From: Diplonema papillatum
Taxonomy: Eukaryota; Euglenozoa; Diplonemea; Diplonemida; Diplonemidae
Direction of reading: 5' to 3'
Assembly: GCA_030068145.1 (NCBI GenBank)
Contig: JAPJBO010000072.1
Span: 1 to 64,000, forward strand
DNA: 64,000 bases
Shown here: positions 41,861-52,757 of the stretch, one piece after another
Numbering within the stretch: position 1 is the first letter of the stretch
Layout of the letters: each line of letters opens with the position of its first letter
The notes under the pieces: model-generated
Database searches by the model: none
Told to the model about the DNA's origin: nothing
What the model saw: only the letters and a program-made list of their open reading frames with translations
Position numbers and translations under genes: made by a program

Positions 41861-42950
41861 ATGCAACGTGATGCAATGTGATGCAATGTGATGCAATGTG
41901 TGCAATGTGATGCAACGTGATGCAATGTGATGCAACGTGATGCAACGTGATGCAATGTGATGCAATGTGATGCAATGTGATGCAATGTGATGCAACGTGA
42001 TGCAATGTGATGCAATGTGTGCAATGTGATGCAACGTGATGCAATGTGATGCAATGTGATGCAACGTGATGCAATGTGATGCAATGTGATGCAATGTGAT
42101 GCAACGTGATGCAATGTGATGCAATGTGTGCAATGTGATGCAATGTGATGCAACGTGATGCAATGTGATGCAATGTGATGCAATGTGATGCAACGTGATG
42201 CAACGTGATGCAACGTGATGCAACGTGATGCAATGTGATGCAATGTGGTGCAATGTGATGCAATGTGACAACGTGATGCAATGTGATGCAATGTGTGCAA
42301 TGTGATGCAATGTGATGCAACGTGATGCAATGTGATGCAACGTGATGCAACGTGATGCAACGTGATGCAACGTGATGCAATGTGATGCAATGTGATGCAA
42401 TGTGATGCAATGTGACAACGTGATGCAATGTGATGCAATGTGTGCAATGTGATGCAATGTGATGCAACGTGATGCAATGTTATGCAATGTGATGCAATGT
42501 GATGCAACGTGATGCAACGTGATGCAACGTGATGCAACGTGATGCAATGTGATGCTGTGGTGCAATGTATTGCAATGTGATGCAATGTGATGCAACGTGA
42601 TGCAATGTGGTGCAATGTGATGCAATGTGATGCAATGTGATGCAATGTGACAACGTGATGCAATGTGATGCAATGTGATGCAATGTGATGCAATGTGATG
42701 CAATGTGATGCAATGTGATGCAATGTGATGCAATGTGATGCAATGTGATGCAATGTGATGCAATGTGATGCAATGTGATGCAATGTGATGCAATGTGATG
42801 CAATGTGATGCAATGTGATGCAACGTATTGCAATGTGATGCAATGTGACGCAATGTGATGCAATGTGATGCAATGTGATGCAATGTGATGCAATGTGATG
42901 CAACGTGATGCAACGTCATGCAATGTCATGCTATGCCATGCTATGTCATG
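41861..42950. repeat. Decamer minisatellite (GATGCAATGT)n
   Basis: About 105 copies with T/C variation (GCAATG versus GCAACG) and occasional 2-4 nt losses. On the minus strand all three frames are open and encode the same ten-residue cycle CITLHHIASH. The plus strand has TGA in every unit. Confidence 0.97.
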
Positions 42951-43412
42951 CTTCCGCCTCTTCAGCTCATCTTGATTGCGCGTTCAGACGCGCGCTTGGT
43001 GCACCGCTTCTCCTTCGACTGCTCATCCGGCTTCATCGGCTGCGCATTGATAGCTGCTTCTTTGCGGCGCTTGAACGATGGCCGTGCTGTCGTCTGTGGA
43101 CAGCCGAGGTCGAACTGCCATCTGCAGCTTTGTTTCGGTCCTCTACGCCCACGGACACATAAGATGCGTGGCAAAGGAGTCCTACAGGAGTTCCGAAGTT
43201 CCAATGAAAAAGGTGCCACTATCTTTTCGTTACTCCGCCAAGTACCCCCCTCCCACACAGGATTGCGCAGAGGCCCCACATCCTCCTGGTATCGCTGCTT
43301 GGTGCAAAACAAACGAAGAAAGGTTAGCAATGATTCTCGTGTGCCAGCCACGAACGTCGCAGGACCACCGGACTTAAAGAAATAGGGGCAAGCGCGGATG
43401 GGGCGGGGGTGG
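42951..43412. other. Spacer with a partial R3
   Basis: 43130-43165 repeats the R3 core (TTTCGGTCCTCTACGCCCAC and GACACATAAG). Otherwise no gene is supported. Confidence 0.45.
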
Positions 43413-43585
43413 GATTGCAAGAACGTGCTTGGAATGGGTATGTGCTCAACACCGCACTGGTCCCGTCTGCGCCGTGTTTCGGTCCTTTAAGCCACGGACA
43501 CATAAGGCGGACCATCATCAGCGTGGAACCTGAGTGTCTGCAGACAGGACTGCGGTGTGAGTCTGGTTTTTCAGGCGGCTGTTAA
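43413..43585. repeat. Dispersed repeat R3, copy 3
   Basis: Nearly identical to 33907-34085 over its length. Confidence 0.85.
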
Positions 43586-43653
43586 ACGAGGGGCGGGGGT
43601 GGGGTGAAGATACGATGTGGTGTCTTCCTTTGCTTTTTTTTCGTGATAGCAAA

Positions 43654-43940
43654 AGGTACCAGGGAAAGCCTGCTACACGGGAGCCAAGCTTCACGTGTTC
43701 GGCGGTACTGCAGAGCCACGGGCCTACGGGTCAAGTGGCTACCGATTTCCCAAACTAAAGCATCAAGGCGTGGCGCACCTTGGGGCTTGGCGCTCGCGCT
43801 CGTCGAGACGGTCAGCCGCAGGGCAGAGCGGACGGGGTTGTAGCACTGTGCTGCCTCCGACTCAAGCTTTGCAAACTGTGTGGTTGACCGTCACGTTCCT
43901 GGACCAGGAGCGGCCTTTTTCTTTTTCTTCTTCTTCTTCT
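43654..43940 (+). mobile_element. SINE-like retroposon R4, copy 1
   Basis: About 285 bp, by eye ~95% identical to 49244-49540 and ending in a T/C-rich tail. TCGTGATAGCAA at 43641 and TCGGGATAGCAA at 43941 look like a 12-bp target-site duplication. No clear box A/B. Confidence 0.8.
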
Positions 43941-44047
43941 TCGGGATAGCAACGGGGTAATAAATCACCTTGTACAACAGTGTCAGCACTCGTTTTGACC
44001 AGTATGGATTTCCTAAGAATTCTTCGATCTTAGCTACGCTCCTCGAT

Positions 44048-44228
44048 ACGACGAACATTTCCGGAGTTGGGGCTTGCACTGATAAACGTTGTTGCTCTTC
44101 GCGTGTACAGGGTATAAACCTCTCTGGGGGGGGTTTTCCTGTATTAGCACTTTTTCGTTGGCTTCGTTTTCTCTTTCATGTGCAACCGTTGTTCCGGAAA
44201 TGTTCCCGTCAGTACAGGTGTACTATTA
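44048..44228. repeat. Dispersed repeat R5, short copy
   Basis: Same ends as 17514-17742 but lacks about 60 internal bp. The following 44240-44370 resembles the 3' flank of the CCCH gene units (GTGCGCACTAGCGG, GTTTCATGTAGTACGCTGCC). Confidence 0.75.
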
Positions 44229-44609
44229 AAAAAAATTGGTATGGACCATTGGTGCTTTCTTTTGTTTGTGCGCACTAGCGGAACTCACCTGCTTTGGTAA
44301 GTTTCATGTAGTACGCTGCCAACTACTAGTTTTTAGTACCGACAAGCATTGTTGACATAAAGAAAATAGCATCTGTGTTGCGCTAAAACGGTATGCAAAA
44401 TACGAAGGAATGGTGGAGTCGCAGCTCTTGACAAAGACAGATGAAAAATGGAAGGGGTGGCTTTTATTCTTCGCACACCTTTTTTCCATCTGTCTTTCTC
44501 ACGAACGGGTGGGTCGGTCCTGCTGTAGGCTAGTTTCTCCCGACTCCCCAAATCGTGGTTGTAGCACAAACTCACGAGGTCTGGTCGACTATTCCCTGCA
44601 GTATTAGCA

Positions 44610-44780
44610 TACTTGAGCCGGTCCGTCCCTATCTCTTGAAACTGCATCGAAGTGCCTGCCGCTGTTTATCACAGTGAATCACGGTCCACCACGGGCTATC
44701 AGGTCCATCCTAGTCCTAGGGCTGCATCGAATTGCCCGGTGCTGTATTCTTCGGTCTACCGCGGTGGGATGGACCGGCTC
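44610..44780. repeat. Dispersed repeat R2, inverted copy
   Basis: GAGCCGGTCCGTCCCTATCT, TGAAACTGCATCGAAGTGCC and GATGGACCGGCTCA. Two R2-like halves face the same way. Confidence 0.85.
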
Positions 44781-44999
44781 AATACTTTCAGAAGAAAAGC
44801 GGGTAAAATAAACGGCGATTTGCGAGAGAAAGCAACGGACCGGACGACAGAAAATATTTTAAGTGGGGCGGGAGAGGAGGAAGAGGGACACGAACAAAAA
44901 CCGTGCAAAAAAGAGAAGAACTAGAATTTTTCGCGGACCGCGCCACCCTGAACTCAAGTCCGGGACGTGCTCAGGCGGCAGTTGCTCATGATTAGGGGT

Positions 45000-45142
45000 C
45001 GTAAAGGGGACACCTGAGTTATTATTCGATTGTCGAATACTAAAAAAAGTTCCGGGTAGTCGAACCGTAGCAGGATCAAACAGTGGTAGTGTTATTAGAC
45101 AACCAGCCGCGTGTCTGTTATTAGTCGACCCCCCTTTATCAG
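45000..45142. mobile_element. MITE-like repeat, copy 2
   Basis: Homologous to 33642-33803. It ends with GTCGACCCCCCTTTA, and the left end (TAAAGGGGACACC) is diverged. Confidence 0.65.
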
Positions 45143-45483
45143 TCTGCTGATAATTAATCCCTTTTCTGCCCGTATCAGTTGGTTGATCTTTTGCCCTTTT
45201 CTTCGTGCTCCTGAAGAGCGCAGCAGCAGCGATCTCCTACTGCGGCAGTGAGGAGCCGACGGTGATGATATCCCTTCGACATTCCTCCCGCTCGCGTGCT
45301 CTTATTCGAGTTGTTTGTCCGGGTCTAGAGGATTGGCAAAATTAAAATTCTTAATACTCAGCTCTCTAGCGTTGCAGATTATCGCTACAGATTCTTATCC
45401 AAAACTCTAGCGAGCTATCCCGCTTTTCTGGGCGCAGGCCACAGGTGCCCCTAAACGGGACATTGCTGTCCCGCTTTCTTCTC
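45143..45483. other. Spacer related to 7195-7350
   Basis: GTTGCAGATTATCGCTACAG at 45373 matches GATGCAGATTATCGCCGCAG at 7206. No function recognised. Confidence 0.45.
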
Positions 45484-45880
45484 GAGTTAAAGTTCGCTTG
45501 AAGTTTTTTTTTTTCCGGGGTTATAGGTGACCGTTCATGAAAGGGTTCTCTTAGAGAGAAAGGGATATATGGTTACGGGTTGTATATTTGGTGCACGCTA
45601 TGGGTTATGGCTAGCCATGTCCGGGACTGTTTGTGACCGACACCTTCGACTACCCTGAGCAACGCTCTATGCACACTCCGTGTCTATGTCACAGCAGATG
45701 GAACGCGTTTGTTGCGCCGCCGCGGGGGCGGCCTACGAGTGGGTGTCGTTGTGGCCTCCCGGCCGGAGCCGTCGTTGGATGACCCCTCGTTCGTTTCTTC
45801 GCGTCTGCGACACCAAGTACATTCCTTCGTGGGAGTGTAGTCTTAGGCCCCCCGCGTTCTACAACTTTTTGGGGTACTTT
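45484..45880. repeat. Repeat R1 with an extra ~178 bp
   Basis: Matches 9466-9690, but between GTTTGTGACCGACACC and AAGTACATTCCTTCG there are about 178 extra bp (45647-45815), bounded by CGACACC on both sides. Confidence 0.8.
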
Positions 45881-45904
45881 TTACAAGCGGACTTGGGCGG
45901 TGTA

Positions 45905-45985
45905 TGCCCGCGGCCGGAAGTAAGTGTGGCGCAGTGCGTGACGTTCCTGACCAAGAGTCGCGGGTTCGGATCCCGCCGGCGGGTT
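45905..45985 (+). repeat. tRNA-like sequence
   Basis: GTGGCGCAGTGCGT (box A-like) and GCGGGTTCGGATCCCGC (box B with a T-arm stem), then GGCGGG and a run of T resembling a Pol III terminator. The D-arm spacing and acceptor stem do not fit a normal tRNA. A pseudo-tRNA or SINE head. Confidence 0.55.
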
Positions 45986-46263
45986 TTTTTTTATGGTAAC
46001 AACCGCGGTTGTCATTATCAAAAAAAGCGACGGTTGGCAGCGTACTGTGGAAATTACCATACAGGTGATAGCACATACGCACAAACAAAAATTCCGGCTG
46101 TACCATCACGTGAGGACATGTCGATTGGGATGCGATCCCGGTGGCCGAGTTTCCGCCTAACGCCAGGCCGGTGGCAGGACATTCGAGGTGCGTGTTCTTC
46201 CCTTCGTGTGACAGCACACACGATCCTAACCGCGGCAATCGTAATACCAATTAATTGTAAACA

Positions 46264-46312
46264 CGAAAGAGAACGCTGGCAGCGTGTTTGGGAGAAGATT
46301 AGCCTACCGATC
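46264..46312 (+). rRNA. Small SSU rRNA fragment
   Basis: AGAGAACGCTGGCAGCGTGT and GGGAGAAGATTAGCCTA match the 5' edge of the SSU block at 12800-12860 almost exactly. Confidence 0.85.
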
Positions 46313-46338
46313 ATATTCACTTCACTATCACTCACCAA

Positions 46339-46376
46339 CAGGCTAATCCTCCCCCGGCACGTACAAACAAACACAT
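46339..46376. repeat. Short repeat R7, inverted copy
   Basis: AGGCTAATCCTCCCCCGGCA then CGTACAAACAAACACATG, about 27 bp from the SSU fragment. Confidence 0.85.
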
Positions 46377-46705
46377 GGCACTAACTCGGACTGACATCCT
46401 CGAGGGAGAAGTCGAATGGGGTGTTATCCCCGTCGTGAAACTCCCCCGCCGGGAGGATTATGATGAAGCGGAGAGCGAATGCATATTCGTTCGACGGGGA
46501 GGGGGTCCCTCCCAGAATTGAGCACCGAAAAAGGGGGGCGGGCAAGCGCCAGACTGGGCAAAAAGGTTCGGATCGCACTAACACCGGCCTGAGCAACACG
46601 TTTCTCCTCCGGACTCGCAAGGCGGTGTCTTAACGCCCCGTTGATCCCAAGGATACGCGGTTCGGTTCTAGTTTGCTTTTGGTTGGGCGAGAATGTGTGG
46701 TAATG

Positions 46706-46976
46706 TAAGAACGTGCTTGGAATGGGTTCGTGCTCAACACCGCACCGGTCCTGTCTGCACTGTGGTTTCGATCCTTCGACTCACGGACAGATAAGGCGGA
46801 GCCATCATCAGCGCGGGATCTGGGTGTCTGCAGACAGGATAGCGGTGTGAGTCTCGTTGCCAGGCAGTTGTTCGAGGGAGTTGAGGGGGTTTGTTTTTAG
46901 AGTTAAAGTTCGCTTGAGAACCCGGGATTTTTAAAGTCGCCGGGTGACCTTCGTCGAATGGGTTCTTTAAAAGCTA
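46706..46976. repeat. R3 copy 4 followed by an R1 piece
   Basis: R3 at 46706-46873 is more diverged than the other copies. R1 follows at 46895 (TTTTAGAGTTAAAGTTCGCT). Confidence 0.8.
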
Positions 46977-47217
46977 ACACGTATTAGGAGGGGTAGGGGG
47001 TAGGGGCATGCATGGCTTCTTTCGTGTCCACTTTACTTGCTTGCTTTGTCGAGCCAGGTTCGTAACAATTTATGGCCGCCTTCCCGCGTCTTCTTAATGT
47101 ACGGGCAGTATCCTGCCTTTTGCCATAAAGCCTTCTTTGGAGAAAAATGAAAGAAAGCGTAAATCGCATAAATGCCAGAAAGACCGGAGGCCCTGAGTAT
47201 TTTTTATTCTACTGCAA

Positions 47218-47512
47218 CAGTGTGCGCACGATCAGCCGGCTTACCGGCTGATTAAATTTCGAGCCTTTTTTCTTACCGGCCGACTCACACAAAATCAGCC
47301 GATTTTCAACAGTGTAAGCTTTGGTTCTGCCGCCCACGGGGCGGAATCAGCTTGACGCACAAACAGGGCAAGATGTGAATCAAGATGTTGTCGCAAACCC
47401 CGGCTGATCGGCAGACCTTCCATAATCAGCCGGCTCATTATCAGCCGGTCAGTTTTTCAAGAACTTTTTTTCCGGCTGAAATCAGCCGCTTTTTCCCTTA
47501 GCGCGAACACTG
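47218..47512. mobile_element. hAT-like MITE, 295 bp
   Basis: Ends CAGTGTGCGCACG and GCGCGAACACTG, inverted. Flanks TACTGCAA and TACTGCAG form an 8-bp target-site duplication with one mismatch, as expected for hAT. The inside is full of short palindromes built from AATCAGCCGG. No transposase. Confidence 0.85.
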
Positions 47513-48219
47513 TACTGCAGTGTTGTGGGCAGGGCATTAGTTCGGAGGTTCCTGGGGGTTGATCGTCATCTTGACCGTCAACACTGTCGTTTCGGTGGCT
47601 CGGGGCGGAGCTGACACACCCTCTGCAACTTTTTGTCCAAAGTAACCCGTGTATCACAATGGGTCTGTGGCAATGGGCGTAGATACCACCGCCCCACCTA
47701 TCTTTCCTGGAAACGCTGTGTTTTGCGTTGTTTGGGCATTTTTGATGTTTCCCCCGGCCGACCCCGGTTGGCAGATTTAGACGGTCGGTCTAAATCTACG
47801 ACGCAAACTAATCCCCGGGTTGTGGGGGTATTGCAAAAACGCGCTTGGGTTGTGACGGGATGACCTTGTTCGCTCTTTGGGCAGAACTCGGCATTTCCCC
47901 GTGCGGATCCTCAAAGGATCAAAAGGTCCTTTCCAACGATGCAGATAGAACGTTCGTTTTTCCGCTTCGCTGACATTTCTCCCTTCAAAGCTCGCGGGCA
48001 TATATTGGAGCATCGCATTGAAAGCTGTAGAAACTGTTCATGATTTTCAGAGTTAAAGTTTTCCTTGGAAGAGAGCGAGATAACGAAGGTTTAATGGGTC
48101 GGACAGGAACGGACTTCAAAGGATGGGCGTGGGTGGTGGTACGGGAACAATAATAAAAAAAAAAGGCTAGGAACGGAGATAGCGTATATCAGCACTGTAT
48201 CGCGTGCGAGCTGTTTTCT
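47513..48219. other. Intergenic, nothing recognised
   Basis: GTATTGCAAAAACGCGCTTGG at 47828 resembles the left end of R3. 48043-48065 has an R1-like start. No gene. Confidence 0.5.
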
Positions 48220-48866
48220 TCAGGTTCTTGCATTCCCCGTAGCCAACTAAAGCCGCTTGTGTTCTCAGGGTACCGCAACATGTACTATTCCAAGCAAGGT
48301 TCTTGCATTCCCCGTAGCCAACTAAAGCCGCTTGTGTTCTCAGGGTACCGCAACATGTACTATTCCAAGCAAGGTTCTTGCATTCCCCGTAGCCAACTAA
48401 AGCCGCTTGTGTTCTCAGGGTACCGCAACATGTACTATTCCAAGCAAGGTTCTTGCATTCCCCGTAGCCAACTAAAGCCGCTTGTGTTCTCAGGGTACCG
48501 CAACATGTACTATTCCAAGCAAGGTTCTTGCATTCCCCGTAGCCAACTAAAGCCGCTTGTGTTCTCAGGGTACCGCAACATGTACTATTCCAAGCAAGGT
48601 TCTTGCATTCCCCGTAGCCAACTAAAGCCGCTTGTGTTCTCAGGGTACCGCAACATGTACTATTCCAAGCAAGGTTCTTGCATTCCCCGTAGCCAACTAA
48701 AGCCGCTTGTGTTCTCAGGGTACCGCAACATGTACTATTCCAAGCAAGGTTCTTGCATTCCCCGTAGCCAACTAAAGCCGCTTGTGTTCTCAGGGTACCG
48801 CGACATGTACTATTCCAAGCAAGGTTCTTGCATTCCCCGTAGCCAACTAAAGCTGCTTGCAATACA
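48220..48866. repeat. 75-bp minisatellite, eight nearly identical units
   Basis: The unit includes TTCTTGCATTCCCCGTAGCC and GGGTACCGCAACATGTACTA. Because 75 is a multiple of 3, one frame stays open on each strand: plus 48259-48870, and minus 48167-48919 with 25-residue repeats (LVGYGECKNLAWNSTCCGTL). The minus frame starts with a non-repeat MTAGMAQALHGSLFRP. Coding is possible but unproven. Confidence 0.95.
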
Positions 48867-49243
48867 TTGAAGGGCCTAAACAGGGATCCGTGAAGGGCTT
48901 GCGCCATCCCTGCCGTCATAGACTAAGCGTTGACCCACGATAACGCGTGCGCGACTCGCGTGCGGAAAAGTCGCGTGGTGCGGTGGCCACTTGTGGTCAC
49001 ACTGGAAAAAATTACTCGTGAAAGAAATGAGAACGAATAGTATTATGTTTCCAGTACGGGGGGTGACCTTGGTGGATTCTTGCGAGTCGTGTGACCGCAT
49101 ATTTCGATTTTGGGGGTTTGGGAAGCCGGAATGCGGTATTTTTTTTGAAGCCTCTTCTTGGCCGCTAGAAGCTTGGGGTTCGCTTAGAGCGGAGCTGCTG
49201 GGTTTCCTTTTCTTCTTACTTCTTCCTACTACTAGATGCAGTC

Positions 49244-49540
49244 CGGCGAGGGTACCAGGGAAAGCCTGCCATACGGGAGCCAAGCTTCACGTGTTCGGCG
49301 GTACTGCAGAGCCACGGGCCTACGGGTCAAGTGGCTACCGATTTCCCAAACTAAAGCATCAAGGTGTGGCGCACCTTGGGGCTTGGCGCTTGCGCTCGTC
49401 GAACACAAGCTCGTCGAGATGGTCAGCCACAGGGCAGAGCGGACGGGGTTGTGGCACTGTGCTGCCTCCGACTCTAGCTTTGCAAGCTGTGATTGACCGT
49501 CACGTTCCTGGACCAGGAGCGGCCTTTTTCTTTTTTTTTT
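49244..49540 (+). mobile_element. SINE-like retroposon R4, copy 2
   Basis: Same body as 43654-43940, ending in a pyrimidine-rich tail. Long direct repeats of about 37 bp flank it (ACTTCTTCCTACTACTAG at 49219 and 49559), one substitution and a 3-bp indel apart: a clear target-site duplication. Confidence 0.88.
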
Positions 49541-49583
49541 TTCCTTTTCTTCTTCTTACTTCTTCCTACTACTAGGTGCAGTC

Positions 49584-50084
49584 AGAATGTGAAGCGCCCA
49601 CGGGAGGCAAACAGTTCTCGGGGCACGAAGCACCGAAGCATGAGAAGTAGTCGGTGGCGGCTTTCTGCATATCGTCACAGATTGTTGCTGTTTATCATTT
49701 GACCAAATTCCTACTACTACTCAAGCACTAACGCATCCACCGGGATGGGGTGATTTGGCAAGGGGGGAGGAGAGGGAAATGGACGCAGGAAGGAATTTTG
49801 GAACACCTGAAGTTAAGGGCTAGTGAACTTCCGTAGGATCGGGGTTGCTCCACGACGGAGCCCGGCCCCAGAAACTGGAGTCGGAGAGGTGGCCCTAAGC
49901 GGCCAGATTGCGGAGTCGTTGGCAGAATCTGACCTGACCCCCCCCCCCTCCCTACTACAAACTAAGATTTTCCTCCCATCAAAACACGGCGCAAACCCGC
50001 AAGACTGTTGCGAAGTATCCCCAACAGAGCGCGCTGTCGGACTGTCCTAGATGGTATCCCGAGCAGATCGCAGAGTGGGTGTTA
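49584..50084. other. Intergenic, nothing recognised
   Basis: Mixed sequence with a C-run at 49939. No gene supported. Confidence 0.5.
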
Positions 50085-50790
50085 CTCATGCTCTAACAGG
50101 GGTCGCGCAGTAGGACTGCCCTGTGGGTGTATTGCTCATAGGATCGCACAGTAGGATTGTCCTGTGGGTGTACATCATGCCCTGATAGGGGTAGCACAGT
50201 AAGTGTCCTGGGTGTACCTCATGCCCAGATAGGGTCGCACTGCAGGACTGTCCTGTGGGTGTACCTGTTCCCCCAGATGGCAGGTGTACCCTCATAGGAT
50301 CGTAGGATTGTCCTGTGGGTGTACATCATGCCCTGATAGGGGTCGCACTAGGACTGTCCTGTGGGTGTACCTGTTCCCCCAGATGGCAGGTGTACCCTCA
50401 TAGGACCGTAGGATTGTCCTGTGGGTGTACATCATGCCCTGATAGGGGTCGCACTGCAGGACTGTCCTGTGGGTGTACCTGTTCCCCCAGATGGCAGGTG
50501 TACCCTCATAGGATCGTAGGATTGTCCTGCGGGTGTACATCATCGCACTGCAGGACTGTCCTGTGGGTGTACCTGTTCCCCCAGATGGCAGGTGTACCCT
50601 CATAGGATCGTAGGATTGTCCTGCGGGTGTACATCATCGCACTGCAGGACTGTCCTGTGGGTGTACCTGTTCCCCCAGATGGCAGGTGTACCCTCATAGG
50701 ATCGTAGGATTGTCCTGTGGGTGTACATCATGCCCTGATAGGGGTCGCACTGCAGGACTGCCCTGTGGGTGTACCGGTTCCACCAGATGG
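50085..50790. repeat. Complex minisatellite, ~50 to ~130 bp units
   Basis: Built from CTGTCCTGTGGGTGTACCTG, CCCCCAGATGGCAGGTGTAC and ATCATGCCCTGATAGGGGTC in shuffled order, a higher-order pattern of at least two alternating sub-units. Confidence 0.95.
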
Positions 50791-52287
50791 TGCCTTTCTC
50801 CCCCTTATTCTAGATCAACTCAAAATCCCGCCTTCTCCGCCCATACGTTTCGTTTTGTATTGAACAAACGCCTGCTTTTTGCGGGGACAATACTTGAGGC
50901 GCCCGCCAACGTTGCGAGCCTCAAAAAAAATTGTAATGAACGCCCATCGCTTCCGCTTCCGTACAGTAGCGCCGAGTTACCCGAACCCTGCCGCCATCTG
51001 TTTACAAACTACTCTGTCGTTAGCGTTTGTTTTATGGTGGCATACGCGTTTGCCATCATGAAAAGGAGACGGCTTTGGTGGCAATCATCACGCGCGCACA
51101 CAAGATAGTCGGCAATCGTCAACAAAGACACACCCACACACGCACACGTGCTGCCACTACCGCAGATACGATACGCATACTAGTAGTAGTAGTAGTACAC
51201 AATACCTTTAAGAATCTTAATCTTTTCGGCAATAGTCACACGAAGACGTTAAACCCCCGGACCCCTTAGCGAACTTATACTCTAACATCGTAGTATCGAA
51301 CTTCATATTCGAGCAGACACGCGACTGCTCGACACCTGCCGGCAACAAAGTGCTGCCGTCTTTTTCTCACCCATTTTTTATAGCACCAAACCGGTCACGT
51401 GCACGAAAGAGGTCCACCGGCAGCGGAGCGAGAGTTGCTGCCTTCTCGCAAAATATAATAATCGGGTGGCATTGCAGGGCCCGTTCAAGAGTAATCCTTA
51501 ACGGAAAGGCGTTTTTTATCGTCCGAGTCAGAGAGACTTCTTCATTTTAGCATGTTTCGGTCTCATGCTGAGTCTTTACCATCAGCGTCATGGCCGTAGC
51601 GATTCGTGTGTAGTCAGGGTATCGTTGCATAGACCGTCCGATAATTACTCTCAGCGGAATCAGACCAATTTTGATCACCCGAGCCTCACCCACCTCCATA
51701 GCATACTCGGTCTCATGCAGGTTGCGTCTTATCCATCGGCGTATTGGCCGTAACAGCAGGATCGATGCCGTGTAGGTTGCCGCTACTTTGATCCCCACGA
51801 TCGGAATGGGGGCCAACGCGGGCGTCGTCTCTTTTGTTCGCCGAGTCCAACCACTCACGCGCACGCGAGCCTTGTGCCGATCGCGGGAGAAGAATGAGTG
51901 AGCTGAAAACCTTCCAATCACAGTTTTGGAGAGAAGAAAACGCTCAATCACCCAAACATACGTTAGAAGAAAGTGAAGCAGAGAGCGCGAATGACCCGCT
52001 TCTTATAGAAATATTACACGGTGTTGAGCCTCAGAAGCTGGAGTTAAAGAGAGTGGAGAGTGGGTGCCCTAGTAGTCTATCAGGAGGGGGTGGCCGGCTC
52101 AGGTGTGTCCGAGCACACTTGATAAGCGGTGTGCCCAACCAAATTAAATGCACATCTGCTTTTTTAACACCAGCTTCAACTCCAGCTCTGTATGTCATGT
52201 CACTGCATCAATATGTTATCGCACGTGCCATGGCTTTTCACGTGTCCCATATCATGTGAAACTCCATTCTTTTTACATGTGATGACC
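50791..52287. other. Intergenic with a diverged local duplication
   Basis: 51560-51640 and 51705-51780 are related (GTCTCATGC..., CATCGGCGTATTGGCCGTA). No gene recognised. Confidence 0.45.
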
Positions 52288-52352
52288 AGTGTGCGCGCGA
52301 TCTGCATTTTCCGGCTGAAATCAGCCGCTTTTTTCCTTAGCGCGAACACTGG
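52288..52352. mobile_element. 65-bp hAT-like micro-MITE
   Basis: Same termini as 47218-47512 (CAGTGTGCGCGCG and TTAGCGCGAACACTG). Flanks GTGATGAC and GTGATGTC form an 8-bp duplication with one mismatch. Confidence 0.85.
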
Positions 52353-52671
52353 TGATGTCACATGTTAAATCACGAGTAACCCCCCACAACAGGTGGCCGT
52401 GCCCTTCACCAGCTCTGTTTAAGCATTAAACTAAGATTTCCCCCCCGCACTCTCTTATCCTTTCTGACAAACCTGCCAACACGTTTTCCAAGACACCATG
52501 CTGACGGGAACCTCATTTCTGGTTGCCTGTGGCTCACACCGAGACACCCTCTTCCACGGGCGGTCCAAAGATGGCGTGGTGGCGTGATCCACCTATTTTT
52601 TAGCAGAAGTCTTCACAGAACTTTCTGATCAATACGTCTTCTTGTTGCGTGCGTTTCAGATCTATCGCAAG

Positions 52672-52757
52672 TTCAAAAGGAGGTAAATGTGCTGTAGCCA
52701 ACACGAACCACAGGTAAATCTGGGTTCAGTGGCGGGCGTAAGCGTTCAACAAAGTGT
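52672..52757. repeat. Dispersed repeat R8, copy 2
   Basis: Matches 9940-10017 across TGTGCTGTAGCC, AATCTGGGTT and GGCGGGCGTAAGCG. Confidence 0.75.

Noticed and set aside
46138-46200. tRNA-Leu-like sequence (GGTGGCCGAGTTTCC)
   Set aside because: Box A-like start only; no convincing T-arm at the right distance.
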